A stretch of DNA of 64,000 nucleotides from Erwinia pyri (lineage in GTDB: Bacteria > Pseudomonadota > Gammaproteobacteria > Enterobacterales > Enterobacteriaceae): assembly GCF_030758455.1 (NCBI RefSeq), contig NZ_CP132353.1, positions 124,001 to 188,000 on the forward strand, written 5' to 3'. The notes beneath the pieces are model-generated. The model saw nothing but the letters and a program-made list of their open reading frames with translations. It did no database searches and was not told where the DNA came from. The translations under genes were made by a program, and so were the position numbers. How positions within the stretch are numbered: the first letter of the stretch is position 1; each line of letters opens with the position of its first letter. Of this stretch, positions 34,704-45,274 are shown in pieces.

Positions 34704-37306
34704 TGCTGCTGCGCTGGCTTCTGACCCCGGCGGTCTTCCTTGGCTTGCAGCAGCGCTACAGCGGATTTCGTCAGCAGGGTACCCCGGCTCTGACTGCCGG
34801 GCTGCACTGCTTCTGGCTGAGCCTGGCCTGGGCAGTGTTGAGGTTTGAACAGCCCGGCTGGCAAAAGATCAACGCTAACCGCCGCCGGTTCTACCCCCAT
34901 ATTTCGCCGGAAAGGCCACGCCCTGCAGACTGCTTGCGCTATGGCCTGCAAAGCCTCTGGCTGCTGCTGGTGATGCCGCTGGATAGCGTCAGCAGCAGCG
35001 AACGTTCGCCTGTTATTCCGCTACGAAGCTGGCGACAACGTGCCTTTCTCTGGCTGGATAAACTGCCCCAGCGGTTCGAAGAGCGGGGAATTGCCCGCAA
35101 AGCGGATCGCCACCTGAAAAGGCTGCCCTCCTGGCTACGTCAGGTGTTGCTTGGTGGCGCGATCCTCGTCGCCACCGGGCTGGCCCTGCTCTGTATCTCT
35201 CAGCCGTTTGACCTTGTTACCCAACTGATCTTTGTGCTGCTACTGTGGGGCGTGGCGATGGTGGTGCGGGGCATTCCGGGAAGGCTGCCCACCATGATGC
35301 TGATCGTGCTCTCGCTGACCATCTCCTGCCGCTACCTGTGGTGGCGCTATACCTCCACGCTGAACTGGGATGACCCGGTCAGTCTGACCTTTGGCGTGCT
35401 GCTGGTTGCGGCAGAAACCTACGCGTGGGTGGTGCTGGTGCTGGGCTATTTCCAGACGTTGTGGCCGCTGCAACGTCAGCCCGTGTCGATGCCGGAAGAG
35501 ACGGCAAGCTGGCCCACCGTGGATTTATTAGTACCCACCTATAATGAAGCGTTAAGCGTGGTGAAACCGACGCTCTATGCTGCGCTGGGCATTGACTGGC
35601 CAAAAGAGAAGCTGACAATTTACCTGCTGGATGATGGTAACCGACCTGAGTTCCGTGAATTCGCGCAGGAAATTGGCGTGCAGTATGTGGCGCGAACCAG
35701 CCATGAACATGCTAAAGCGGGTAACATTAACCATGCGCTGAAAACCGTCTGTCGCAGCGAGTATGTTGCGATTTTTGACTGTGACCATGTGCCCACCCGC
35801 TCGTTCCTGCAGGTCTCGCTTGGCTGGTTCCTGAAGGATCCGAAGCTGGCGATGCTTCAGACGCCGCACCACTTCTTCTCGCCCGACCCGTTTGAACGCA
35901 ATCTTGGCCGGTTCCGCCGCACGCCAAATGAGGGCACGCTGTTTTATGGTCTGGTGCAGGATGGTAACGATATCTGGGATGCCGCGTTCTTTTGCGGTTC
36001 GTGCGCCGTGCTCCGCCGTTCCGCGCTGGATGAGATTGGCGGTATCGCCGTCGAAACGGTGACCGAAGATGCGCATACCTCGCTGCGCCTGCACCGCAGG
36101 GGCTACACCTCAGCCTATATCCGTATTCCGCAGGCGGCCGGACTGGCTACAGAAAGTCTCTCCGCCCACATCGGGCAGCGTATTCGCTGGGCAAGGGGAA
36201 TGGTGCAGATTTTCCGGCTGGATAATCCGCTGACGGGTCGGGGGCTGAAGCTGGTGCAACGGCTCTGTTATGCCAACGCCATGCTGCACTTTTTGTCCGG
36301 CATTCCCCGGCTGATATTTCTGCTGGCGCCGCTGGGCTTTCTGCTCTTCCACGCCTTTATTATCTTTGCGCCGGCGCTGGTCATCGCCATTTTCGTGCTG
36401 CCGCACATGATCCACACCAGCCTGACCAACTCACGCATTCAAGGGCGCTGGCGGCACTCTTTCTGGAGTGAAGTGTATGAGACGGTGCTGGCCTGGTATA
36501 TCGCCAGGCCCACTACCGTCGCGTTGTTCAATCCGCATAAGGGCAAGTTCAACGTCACCGCCAAGGGCGGTCTGGTGGAAGAGCAGCATCTGGACTGGGT
36601 CATTACCCGACCTTACATGTGCCTGGTGCTGATTAATCTGGCGGGCGTGGCCGCAGCCATCTGGCGACTGCATTACGGGCCACCGCAAGAGGTGCTGACG
36701 ATCCTGGTCAGCCTGCTCTGGGTGTTCTACAACATGATTATTCTGGGCGGCGCGGTCGCCGTATCGGTAGAGGCCAGGCAGATCCGTGAAGCCCATCGCG
36801 TTGAAATTGCGATGCCCGCTGCGCTGGCCCGGGCTGACGGGCATATGCTGCCCTGTACGCTACGGGATTACTCAGACGGCGGCGTGGGTGTGGAGATGAG
36901 AGAAGAAAACCAGCTCAGCGAGCACGATAAAGTTTATCTGCTGCTGCGCCGCGGTCAGCAGGAATTCAGCTTCCCCTGTGTGGTTCAGCGGACGTTTGGC
37001 CGCCGTGCCGGCATCCGTTTGCATGAGCTGACAACGGAACAGCACGTCGAATTTATTCAGTGTACCTTTGCCCGCGCCGATACCTGGGCGCTGTGGCAGG
37101 ACAGTTTCCCTGAAGATAAACCTGTTCAGAGCCTGGCCGATATTGTGGTGCTGGGCTTCAGGGGGTATTTACGGCTTGCCGAACATGGTCCGGCTCCGTT
37201 GCGCGGGTTATTTACGCTGCTGACGAGGCTGGCAGGCTGGATAGCCTCTTTTTTCCCGAGGATCGTGAGCGGAACAGGCTCGCCATTACAGATGAAGAGA
37301 AGATGA
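34700..37306 (+). CDS. bcsA: Cellulose synthase catalytic subunit BcsA (locus 2, intact)
   Basis: 868-residue GT2 enzyme making beta-1,4-glucan from UDP-glucose. A long N-terminal extension with extra membrane helices (about 1-280, E. coli-type) precedes the GT domain: VDLLVPTYNEA, LLDDGNR, DCDH, VTEDAH and the acceptor-site QRIRW. The PilZ domain has the c-di-GMP motifs REAHR (RxxxR) and DYSDGG (DxSxxG). All catalytic residues are intact, so this is the only functional bcsA if the locus 1 frameshift is real. Overlaps bcsQ and bcsB by four bases. Confidence 0.96.
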   Translation: MMLLRWLLTPAVFLGLQQRYSGFRQQGTPALTAGLHCFWLSLAWAVLRFEQPGWQKINANRRRFYPHISPERPRPADCLRYGLQSLWLLLVMPLDSVSSSERSPVIPLRSWRQRAFLWLDKLPQRFEERGIARKADRHLKRLPSWLRQVLLGGAILVATGLALLCISQPFDLVTQLIFVLLLWGVAMVVRGIPGRLPTMMLIVLSLTISCRYLWWRYTSTLNWDDPVSLTFGVLLVAAETYAWVVLVLGYFQTLWPLQRQPVSMPEETASWPTVDLLVPTYNEALSVVKPTLYAALGIDWPKEKLTIYLLDDGNRPEFREFAQEIGVQYVARTSHEHAKAGNINHALKTVCRSEYVAIFDCDHVPTRSFLQVSLGWFLKDPKLAMLQTPHHFFSPDPFERNLGRFRRTPNEGTLFYGLVQDGNDIWDAAFFCGSCAVLRRSALDEIGGIAVETVTEDAHTSLRLHRRGYTSAYIRIPQAAGLATESLSAHIGQRIRWARGMVQIFRLDNPLTGRGLKLVQRLCYANAMLHFLSGIPRLIFLLAPLGFLLFHAFIIFAPALVIAIFVLPHMIHTSLTNSRIQGRWRHSFWSEVYETVLAWYIARPTTVALFNPHKGKFNVTAKGGLVEEQHLDWVITRPYMCLVLINLAGVAAAIWRLHYGPPQEVLTILVSLLWVFYNMIILGGAVAVSVEARQIREAHRVEIAMPAALARADGHMLPCTLRDYSDGGVGVEMREENQLSEHDKVYLLLRRGQQEFSFPCVVQRTFGRRAGIRLHELTTEQHVEFIQCTFARADTWALWQDSFPEDKPVQSLADIVVLGFRGYLRLAEHGPAPLRGLFTLLTRLAGWIASFFPRIVSGTGSPLQMKRR

Positions 37307-39597
37307 CGATAAAACCAGGTTGGTTCGCGGCATTATTACTGGGTATGACTTCGGTGGTGCAGGCCGCGCCGGAGACCCTTTCTCAGCCGGTATCGAGTAC
37401 CTCATCGCCAGGCGCCGAGCCGGGCACCGCGCCGGCCGCTCCGGTGCGCAATGCGCTGACGAAGTTCTCTGAGATTGCGCCTCCGCCGGGCAACTTTACT
37501 CTGCTGGGTACCCGACCCCAGGGGCAGATTGAGTTTGGCGTGCGCAGCGATGAGGTGGTGACCAGGGCGTTGCTGAACCTCACTTTTCGCCCTTCGCCGT
37601 CGCTGATCCCCTCCCTTTCGCATCTTAAAGTTTATCTGAATGATGAACTGGCAGGCCTGGTGCCGATTGCTGCCGAACAGCTGGGGAAAACCAATCAGGT
37701 TCAGGTGCCGATCGACCCCCGTTTTATTGGCGACTTTAACCGCATCCGGCTACAGCTGGTGGGACATTACGCCAACATCTGCGAAAATCCGGCAAACAGC
37801 GTTATCTGGCTGGATATCGGCAAGGAAAGCACGCTGGATCTCTCGCTGCAGAAACTGCCGGTGAAAGACGATCTGTCGCACTTCCCGGAACCATTCTTTG
37901 ACGCGCGGGATAACCGTCCCCTGTCTCTGCCGATGGTTTTTGCCGCGGCGCCTGATGTAGGCGAGCAGCGAGCGGCGGCGGTGCTCGCCTCCTGGTTCGG
38001 GACCAAAGCCGACTGGCGCGGGCAGACATTCCCGGTGTTTTACAACGCGCTACCTGAAATGCAGCATGCTGTGGTCTTCGCCACCAACGACAAACGGCCA
38101 GATTTCCTGAAATCGCTGCCGCCGGTAGAGAAACCCACGGTAGAGATGATCGACAGCCCGGGTAATCCGTATCAGAAAATGCTGCTGATCCTGGGGCGTG
38201 ACGACAACGATTTGCTGACGGCGGTGCAGGGAATTGCGCAGGGCGAAATGCTGCTGCGCGGACAGACCTCCACTATCGACAGCGTGAAAGAGCTGGCAGC
38301 ACGGCAGCCTTACGATGCGCCAAAATGGGTACGTACCGACCGCGCCACCACCTTTGGCGAGCTGCAGCAGTTCCAGGGCCAGCTTCAGGCCGATGGCACG
38401 CAGCCCGGCCCCATCTCCCTGACCCTGAAGCTGCCGCCGGATCTGTTTCTGGTGCGCGCACGCGGTATCGATATGGACATCAAATACCGCTATACCTCAC
38501 CGGTGCAGGATGACGGATCGCGGCTGGCGGTGAACCTGAACGATCAGTTTGTGCAGGATTATGCGTTAACTACCAAACGGGACGAAGGCAAACAGCTGCT
38601 GCGCATTCCGCTGGTACAGGGTTTACTGGACGGTGGCAGGCAGCTCACCATTCCGGCGCTGCGGCTGGGCATGGTCAATCAGCTGCGGTTTGACTTCGAC
38701 TACGCCAATACTTTTATTGGCGGAAGCTATAACAACACCACCAACGAAAGCCGTTGCGAGACCATTACTCCTGTTACCAACCATGCGGTGATTGACGCCA
38801 ACTCCACGGTCGACTTCTCCGGCTATCGTCATTACATGGAGATGCCTTCGCTGGGCGCTTTTGCCAATGCAGGCTTCCCGTTCAGCCGCAGCGCCGATCT
38901 GGCGCAAACGCTGGTGCTGGTCAGTGGCCGGCCAGAGCCGGAAAAAGTCAGCGCGTTACTGAATGCGCTCGGTAACATCTCTGCCCAGACCGGCTATCCG
39001 GCGCTGAAGGTTCAGATTACCGATGACTGGAGCAAGGCGAAATCGTACGACGCTGACCTGTTGATGATCGGCACCTTACCTGCGGATATGAAAGGCGACG
39101 TGAACCTGCTGGTGGATGCGGCGAAAAGCTGGGTGAACAAGCCAAATCGCCAGACCGCCTTCTCAGGCGGCCTCTCCTCTCCTGAAGATCGCCAGGCAGA
39201 AAGCCAGACCACTATCAGCTCAACCGGCCCGGTGGCGGCGCTGGTCGGTTTCCAGTCTCCGTTCGCTGCCCAGCGCAGCGTTGTTGCTCTGCTGGCCGAC
39301 AGCCCACAGGCCTGGTCACTGCTGAACGGGGCGCTGATCGACAGCGGCAAACGGGCCGCTATCTTTGGTTCCGCCTCGATTATACGCGACTCCGGCGTCA
39401 ACAGCCTGCAGGTTGGCGAGACCTACTGGATCGGCCATCTTCCCTGGTATGAACGGCTGTGGAATGCGCTGGCCACGCATCCGATCCTGCTGGCGCTCTT
39501 TGCCGCCGTGGTGGTGGTGGTGTTTGCGCTGCTGGTCTGGCGCCTGATGCGCCGCGTAAGCCGTCATCGTCTGGGTGATGAGGATGACCGGGAGTGA
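37303..39597 (+). CDS. bcsB: Cellulose synthase periplasmic subunit BcsB (locus 2)
   Basis: 764 residues, normal for E. coli-type BcsB. Signal peptide to VVQA-AP, a short Pro/Ala-rich linker, then the two repeated carbohydrate-binding and flavodoxin-like modules (for example RALLNLTFRPSPSLIPSL, NICENPANSVIWLDIG, TTFGEL) and a C-terminal membrane anchor at about 720-745. It lacks the 14-residue repeats of the locus 1 paralogue. Ends by overlapping bcsC directly; no bcsZ lies between them, unlike E. coli. Confidence 0.95.
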   Translation: MTIKPGWFAALLLGMTSVVQAAPETLSQPVSSTSSPGAEPGTAPAAPVRNALTKFSEIAPPPGNFTLLGTRPQGQIEFGVRSDEVVTRALLNLTFRPSPSLIPSLSHLKVYLNDELAGLVPIAAEQLGKTNQVQVPIDPRFIGDFNRIRLQLVGHYANICENPANSVIWLDIGKESTLDLSLQKLPVKDDLSHFPEPFFDARDNRPLSLPMVFAAAPDVGEQRAAAVLASWFGTKADWRGQTFPVFYNALPEMQHAVVFATNDKRPDFLKSLPPVEKPTVEMIDSPGNPYQKMLLILGRDDNDLLTAVQGIAQGEMLLRGQTSTIDSVKELAARQPYDAPKWVRTDRATTFGELQQFQGQLQADGTQPGPISLTLKLPPDLFLVRARGIDMDIKYRYTSPVQDDGSRLAVNLNDQFVQDYALTTKRDEGKQLLRIPLVQGLLDGGRQLTIPALRLGMVNQLRFDFDYANTFIGGSYNNTTNESRCETITPVTNHAVIDANSTVDFSGYRHYMEMPSLGAFANAGFPFSRSADLAQTLVLVSGRPEPEKVSALLNALGNISAQTGYPALKVQITDDWSKAKSYDADLLMIGTLPADMKGDVNLLVDAAKSWVNKPNRQTAFSGGLSSPEDRQAESQTTISSTGPVAALVGFQSPFAAQRSVVALLADSPQAWSLLNGALIDSGKRAAIFGSASIIRDSGVNSLQVGETYWIGHLPWYERLWNALATHPILLALFAAVVVVVFALLVWRLMRRVSRHRLGDEDDRE

Positions 39598-42500
39598 AAC
39601 GCTCGCTGCTAAGCCTGATCCTGCCGGTACTGCTGCTGCCGTTAAGCAGCACCGTAACAGCTGCGGAGCAGGTGCAACCGATTGAGTGGCTGCTGCAGCA
39701 GGTCAGGATTGGCGAAGCCACCAATAAATACGATCTGGTCAGCGCGTCGCTCTACCGGCTGGAGAAGATTGCGCCGGAAGATCCGCAGGTGCTGGCGGCG
39801 CAAATCCGCCTGGCGCTGCGTCAGGGGCAGCAGGAGAAAGCCCGCCAGCTGATGGTGACGCTGAAGGCCGTTTCCCCGGATTCGCTGGTGACCCGTCAGA
39901 CTGAAGCCAGCCTGCTTTTACTCTCAGATGCGGGGCGGCAACAGCTGCAGCAGGCAAGGCTGCTCGCCACTGCCGGACGTCTTGCAGAAGCGCGTGCGCT
40001 CTACGATCGGCAATTCAACGGTATATTTCCTTCCAGTGAGATTGCCCTGGAGTACTGGCGGTTAGTGGCGCGGCTGCCGGGAGAAGAGACGCGTGCGCTG
40101 GCAGAGCTCTCTGCGCTGGACCAGCAGGCGCCAGGCAACATCAATGTCCGTATGGCGATAGCGCAGATGGAGCTGAGCCGCAATAATCCGGCGGCAGCGG
40201 TGAAGCAGCTTCAGGCGGTGGCAGCCGATCCTGCAGGAGAGATGCAGGCCGCCCAACTGTGGCTCAGCAGCATCAAATCCCAGCCGGTTACGGCGCAAAG
40301 CGTGGCGCAGCTGAAGGTCTACCTCGACACCTTTACCCACGACAAACCGCAGTCTGACGGCGTGGCTGAGCTTACCCGTCAGCAAAAAATGTTGGCCGAT
40401 CCCGCTTATCAGCAGCGCCTGCGCGGACTGGCGATGATTGAGCAGGGTGAGGGCACCGCCGCAATTCCCGCATTACGTGCGGCGTTAAAAGCGGCGCCAG
40501 ACGACCCCGATCTGCTGGGCGCTATGGGCCAGGCGCTGGCACGGGCAGATAACCGTGAAGCGGCCAATGACTATCTGCAGCGGGCTATAGCCGCAGATGC
40601 TCAGGGGACCGACATCGGCAAGTGGCGCAGTCTGCTGCAGTCCAACCAGTACTGGCTGGCGATTGCACAGGGGGATAAAGCGCTGACGGCGGGCGATCTG
40701 TCTCAGGCAAGCCGTCAATATCAGCTGGCTCACAGTCTGGATAACCAGGATGGCTATGCGTTGATCGGGCAGGGTGATGTGGCACAGGCGCGCAAGGATC
40801 CGGCCACGGCAGAAGAACTCTACCGGCAGGCCTTACGCAGCGATCCGGGTAATGCCACTGCCGTTCAGCGTCTTGCCGCGCTTTATCAGCAACAGTCGCC
40901 GCAAAAAGCGCTGGCGTTTATTAACGGGTTGTCGGCGGCGCAGAAAAGTTCTGTCAGCGCTACTCTCGCCAGCCTGCGCAGCAACGCGCTCAGTGGCGAA
41001 GGGGATCAGTTAGCCGAAGCTGGCAACTGGCCGCAGGCGGCAGAGAAATACCGGCTGGCACAGCAGGCTGCTCCGCAGGATATCTGGCTGAATTACCGGC
41101 TGGCAGGCGCGTTACGCCGCGCGGGTCAGCCTCAGGCTGCCGATGAACGGATGCAGGCCATGGCCCGACAGCAGCCTGACGAGCCCGCGCAGGTCTATGC
41201 TAACGCGCTCTATCTTTCCGGCAGCGATCGTGCCGATGCAGCGTTGGCACAGCTCCATGCCCTGCCGAAGGCGAAATGGGATCGCAACATGCAGGATCTC
41301 GCGGATCGTCTGGAAAACGATCGCAAGCAGGCACAAGCGGAAGCCCGGCTGGATGAGGTCGAAGCGCTGGTGGCGCGCAACCAGCTAAACACTGCCCATA
41401 CGAAGCTCGGCGCACTGCCAGCGGATTTCTCTCTTCAGAGCGTGAACAGTGGGCGAAGAGTGGCAAATGCCTGGCTGGCTGCAGGAGAACCGCAGCAGGC
41501 CGCTACGATCTATCAGCAGCTGAAGCCGCTGGCCGCCAGAGAAGGCCCTTCGCAAAGCAGCTCGCTGCTCTATCGCGATGCGGCCAGGCTTGAAACCCTT
41601 CAGCAGCAGCCTCAGGCCGCCCGGGCTGATTACGCCCGCGCCATGGTTGCCAGCGGCATCACTCCCGTTCAGCCGGACTCTAATGAAGAGTATACCCGCC
41701 TGACCCGCAATGACGGGCGCGACGACTGGCTCAAACGCGGTATTCGTAGCGACGCTGCCGATCTCTATCGTCAGCAGGAGACCACGCTGACGCTGGAGGA
41801 GGACTATTCGCGCAACAAAGGGACGGGTGGTATCTCGGACTTTACTGCCCATACCACCATGATCGAAGCGGAAGCGCCGTTTTCTGTTGGAAAAGGTTTC
41901 TTCCGGCTCGATAACGTCGATCTCTCTGCGGGATCGTTTTTGCGCAGCAGCACGGGCACCATCGATGAAAACTTTGGCACCTGCGCCAGTGCCGACGCCG
42001 TTTGTAACCGGGATTTCCGGCAGCATCAGAACGGCACCAGCGTTGGCCTGGGCTACAGGAGCGATCGCTGGTCGGCAGATCTGGGCAGCACGCCGCTGGG
42101 GTTCGCCGTCACTAACTGGGTCGGCGGCCTGACATGGAATACCGATCTGCAGGACCTGGGGGTCTCGCTGACCGCCTCAAGACGGCCTATTTCCAGCTCA
42201 TTACTCTCTTACGCTGGCGCACGGGACCCGAATCCGGCCAGCGGCAAGACCTGGGGCGGCGTGGTGGCGACCGGCGGCGCGCTTGGTCTGAGCTATGACC
42301 AGGGCAAAGCTAACGGCATCTGGGCCTCTCTCAGCGCCCATCAAATCACCGGCGAAAACGTAGCGGATAACTCCCGTGAGCGCATCATGGCAGGGTACTA
42401 CTACAAGCTGATCAATGAAGATAACCGCCGGGCGACGATAGGCCTGAACGGTATGGTTTGGCATTACGCTCACGATCTGAGTGATTACTCACTGGGGCAG

Positions 42501-42899
42501 GGAGGCTACTACAGCCCGCAGCGCTATAACTCCATTGCCGTGCCGGTCACCTGGCGTCAGCGCACGGAAAACTGGTCTTATGATCTGGCCGGATCCGTGT
42601 CATGGTCCCATTCAGAAACCCGGGCAGAGTCGCGCTATCCGCTCGATTTTGGTTCTTTGACCCGCGACAACCCTAAAAGCAGCGACAGCAGCAGCAGCGG
42701 CTTTGGCTACACGCTGCGGGCGCTGGTGGAACGCAGGCTGACCTCGCACTGGACGCTGGGTATGGGTATCGACATTCAGCAGGCTAAGGATTATACGCCC
42801 AGCCATGGTCTGATCTATGCCCGCTACTCTATGGCTGGCTGGGAAGGCGATCTCAACATGCCTCCTGAACCGCTTACGCCATATGCCGATTTTGATTAA
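39594..42899 (+). CDS. bcsC: Cellulose export porin with TPR scaffold BcsC (locus 2)
   Basis: 1101 residues beginning with a GTG that overlaps the bcsB stop (GTGA). Signal peptide to STVTA-AEQ, many TPR units (for example LLGAMGQALARADNREAANDY), and a C-terminal beta-barrel (about 760-1101) containing FTAHTTMIEAEAPF, DLGSTPLGF and GYYSPQRYNSIAVPVTWRQR. It exports the glucan across the outer membrane. Shorter than the locus 1 BcsC by about 170 residues, mainly in the TPR region. Confidence 0.94.
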   Translation: MKRSLLSLILPVLLLPLSSTVTAAEQVQPIEWLLQQVRIGEATNKYDLVSASLYRLEKIAPEDPQVLAAQIRLALRQGQQEKARQLMVTLKAVSPDSLVTRQTEASLLLLSDAGRQQLQQARLLATAGRLAEARALYDRQFNGIFPSSEIALEYWRLVARLPGEETRALAELSALDQQAPGNINVRMAIAQMELSRNNPAAAVKQLQAVAADPAGEMQAAQLWLSSIKSQPVTAQSVAQLKVYLDTFTHDKPQSDGVAELTRQQKMLADPAYQQRLRGLAMIEQGEGTAAIPALRAALKAAPDDPDLLGAMGQALARADNREAANDYLQRAIAADAQGTDIGKWRSLLQSNQYWLAIAQGDKALTAGDLSQASRQYQLAHSLDNQDGYALIGQGDVAQARKDPATAEELYRQALRSDPGNATAVQRLAALYQQQSPQKALAFINGLSAAQKSSVSATLASLRSNALSGEGDQLAEAGNWPQAAEKYRLAQQAAPQDIWLNYRLAGALRRAGQPQAADERMQAMARQQPDEPAQVYANALYLSGSDRADAALAQLHALPKAKWDRNMQDLADRLENDRKQAQAEARLDEVEALVARNQLNTAHTKLGALPADFSLQSVNSGRRVANAWLAAGEPQQAATIYQQLKPLAAREGPSQSSSLLYRDAARLETLQQQPQAARADYARAMVASGITPVQPDSNEEYTRLTRNDGRDDWLKRGIRSDAADLYRQQETTLTLEEDYSRNKGTGGISDFTAHTTMIEAEAPFSVGKGFFRLDNVDLSAGSFLRSSTGTIDENFGTCASADAVCNRDFRQHQNGTSVGLGYRSDRWSADLGSTPLGFAVTNWVGGLTWNTDLQDLGVSLTASRRPISSSLLSYAGARDPNPASGKTWGGVVATGGALGLSYDQGKANGIWASLSAHQITGENVADNSRERIMAGYYYKLINEDNRRATIGLNGMVWHYAHDLSDYSLGQGGYYSPQRYNSIAVPVTWRQRTENWSYDLAGSVSWSHSETRAESRYPLDFGSLTRDNPKSSDSSSSGFGYTLRALVERRLTSHWTLGMGIDIQQAKDYTPSHGLIYARYSMAGWEGDLNMPPEPLTPYADFD

Positions 42900-43006
42900 C
42901 CGACCCCTCAGTTAACCGCTAATTACAGCGAATCATGCTAAGAAAAGGCCTAATCAGCAGGTTGCCTGACAGCAGGGCTTAACAAGCGGCTCCCTTACGA
43001 TATACT

Positions 43007-43028
43007 CGGGGCAGTTTTTGCTGCCCCG
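43007..43028 (+). other. Hairpin between bcsC2 and pdeK
   Basis: CGGGGCAG-tttttg-CTGCCCCG is a perfect 8-bp stem 33 bases before the pdeK start. There is no T-run after it; it may end bcs transcripts weakly or shape the pdeK leader. Confidence 0.45.
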
Positions 43029-43060
43029 GGCGGCAGCATCCAGAAATACGGAGATCAGGC

Positions 43061-45064
43061 TTGCGAGTCAGTCGTTCATTAACAATAAAACAGATGGCGA
43101 CGGTTTCCGGCGTGGCTGCCGTGACCATCTCTGTTTTTATTGTCATTCAGCTTTTCCATTTTGTGCAGCAGCGCAGGATTGACTACGCCCAGCAGATGGA
43201 AAACGTTGCCCATACCGTGCGGGAACCGCTTTCTCAGGCCGTGTTAAAGGCTGATATTCCGCAGGCTGAACAGATCCTCAATTCGTTAAAACCGGCCGGG
43301 ATCCTGGCGCGCGCAGAGGTGGTGTTACCGAATGGATTGCAGGCGCTGCATACTGATTTCGAGCCTGAAAAACCGGTGCCTGAATTTATCGCCACGCTCT
43401 TTGAACTGCCGGTGAAGATCACCGTGCCGCTCTATTCCCTGGAGCCAGCCAATCCCAAACCGCTGGCGCTGCTGGTGCTGCAGGCTGACTCCTGGCGAGT
43501 CTATCAGTTTATCCTCAGCGCCATATCGACCATGGTCACCACCTATCTGCTGCTGGCGTTGATCCTCTCTGTCGCCATCAGCTGGTGCATCAACAAACTG
43601 ATCGTTCGCCCGCTGCGCAAAATTGCCAACGAGCTGCAGGATCTGCCGCCGCAGGAGGCGATTTCCCATCAGCTTACCCTGCCTGACCGCCATCGGGATG
43701 ATGAGCTGGGAATGCTGATCCGCAGCTACAACCGCAACCAGCAGGTGGCGGAAGCGGTGCACGATGAGATGAGCCGCCTGACCACGCGGTTTGCGCTGAC
43801 TAATCTGCCCAACAAAACGCTGTTTCTGGCGCTGCTGGAGCAGCATCTTGCTTCTGTCCCCAGTGACGAGTCGTTCACCGTGATGGTGCTGCGTATTGAA
43901 ACGTTGCTGGAGGCGAATGGTGTGGTGCTGGACGAGCAGCGTAATACGCTGCTGCTGACCCTGCTGGAAAAAATTCGCCACTGCATTGATGACCAGACCG
44001 TAGTGGGTCAGCTCTCCGGCAGCGATTTTGTGCTGTTGGTCAAACGCGCCAACAAACCGTTCCGCGCAATGCGGCTCGCCAGGCTGCTGTTGATGCGGCT
44101 GAATCAGCCCGTGGCGTTACAGGAGATGCATCTGCGCCCCAACGTCAGTATCGGGCTGGCACAGCGGGAAGCGAGCACGCTTACCGCCTCCGAATTTCTC
44201 AGCCGGGCCGCTTCCGCCATGATGTCTGCCCGCCATCAGGGTAAAAATCAAATTCTGTTCTATGATCCGCTGATGATGGAGCGCGCTCACAAGCGCATGA
44301 CGCAGGAGCATGACATTTTACAGGGGCTGGAAGAGGAACAGTTTACGCTGTTCCTGCAGCCGCAGATTGATATGCGCAACGGCAAACTGGTCGGTGCTGA
44401 AGCGCTGCTGCGCATGCGTCAGCCGGACGGTAGCTGGGCCTTGCCGGAAGATCTGATCGTCAACGCGGAAGAGATTGGCGTGATCGGCGCGCTGGGCCGC
44501 TGGGTCTTTGAAGAGTCCTGCCGGGTACTGGCCGCCTGGCAGAAGCACGGCATTACCCTGCCGCTCAGCGTCAATCTCTCTGCGGTGCAGCTGCGTGAAC
44601 CGGATATGGTGTCGCATCTTCAGGAGTTGATTCGCCGGCACCAGATCGCGCCCGGCAGCCTGATACTGGAGATCACCGAGACGGCACAGGTGGGCGAACC
44701 GGAGCAGGCGTTGCGGCTGTTAAGCGAATTGCAGAAGGCGGGGGTTTCCGTGGCGCTGGATGATTTCGGCATGGGTTATGCCAACCTCAACTGGCTGAGC
44801 CAGTTTAAAGCGTTACCGATCAGCAAGCTGAAAATGGATCGCAGCTTCGTCTGCATTCTGCCGGATGATGACACCATGGTGCGCATCGTGGCGGCGATAG
44901 CTGAGATTATCAAGCTGGATGTGATAGCCGAAGGGGTGGAAACCAGCCAGCAGCGCGACTGGCTGCTGGCCCGTGGCATTTATATTGCCCAGGGCTACCT
45001 CTATTCCGGGGCGCTGCCGTTGGCCGTTTTCAATCAGAGATACCTCGGGTTGCAGGCTGACTGA
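43061..45064 (+). CDS. pdeK: c-di-GMP phosphodiesterase PdeK / HmsP-like
   Basis: 667 residues from a TTG at 43061, with GGAG seven bases upstream. Two N-terminal membrane helices flank a periplasmic sensor loop (about 35-145), then a HAMP-like linker, a degenerate GGDEF domain (LSGSDF in place of GGDEF) and an intact EAL domain: EALLR, ITET, DDFGMGYANL, KMDRSF, IAEGVET and QGY. It should degrade c-di-GMP and so damp cellulose synthesis. The same position, between bcsC and dctA, is held by E. coli pdeK (yhjK). HmsP of Yersinia is the related biofilm regulator. Confidence 0.93.
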   Translation: MRVSRSLTIKQMATVSGVAAVTISVFIVIQLFHFVQQRRIDYAQQMENVAHTVREPLSQAVLKADIPQAEQILNSLKPAGILARAEVVLPNGLQALHTDFEPEKPVPEFIATLFELPVKITVPLYSLEPANPKPLALLVLQADSWRVYQFILSAISTMVTTYLLLALILSVAISWCINKLIVRPLRKIANELQDLPPQEAISHQLTLPDRHRDDELGMLIRSYNRNQQVAEAVHDEMSRLTTRFALTNLPNKTLFLALLEQHLASVPSDESFTVMVLRIETLLEANGVVLDEQRNTLLLTLLEKIRHCIDDQTVVGQLSGSDFVLLVKRANKPFRAMRLARLLLMRLNQPVALQEMHLRPNVSIGLAQREASTLTASEFLSRAASAMMSARHQGKNQILFYDPLMMERAHKRMTQEHDILQGLEEEQFTLFLQPQIDMRNGKLVGAEALLRMRQPDGSWALPEDLIVNAEEIGVIGALGRWVFEESCRVLAAWQKHGITLPLSVNLSAVQLREPDMVSHLQELIRRHQIAPGSLILEITETAQVGEPEQALRLLSELQKAGVSVALDDFGMGYANLNWLSQFKALPISKLKMDRSFVCILPDDDTMVRIVAAIAEIIKLDVIAEGVETSQQRDWLLARGIYIAQGYLYSGALPLAVFNQRYLGLQAD

Positions 45065-45274
45065 CTCCTTTCGGCACGGGATAATCCCCTGTGGTATCAA
45101 TCCTTAAGGCAAACCTGCTTTTGCTGACGTGATTCAGCTCATAAAACGGCGCGCTGCTGCGGCGCAAAGCAGGCCAACTTATATCAATCCCGTTAACAGA
45201 GTGTTATTTTCGCGCAGAAGGTTACGTATAACTACAGCGAATTCGCCTGCCATCCAGCCGTTAACGGACATTTT

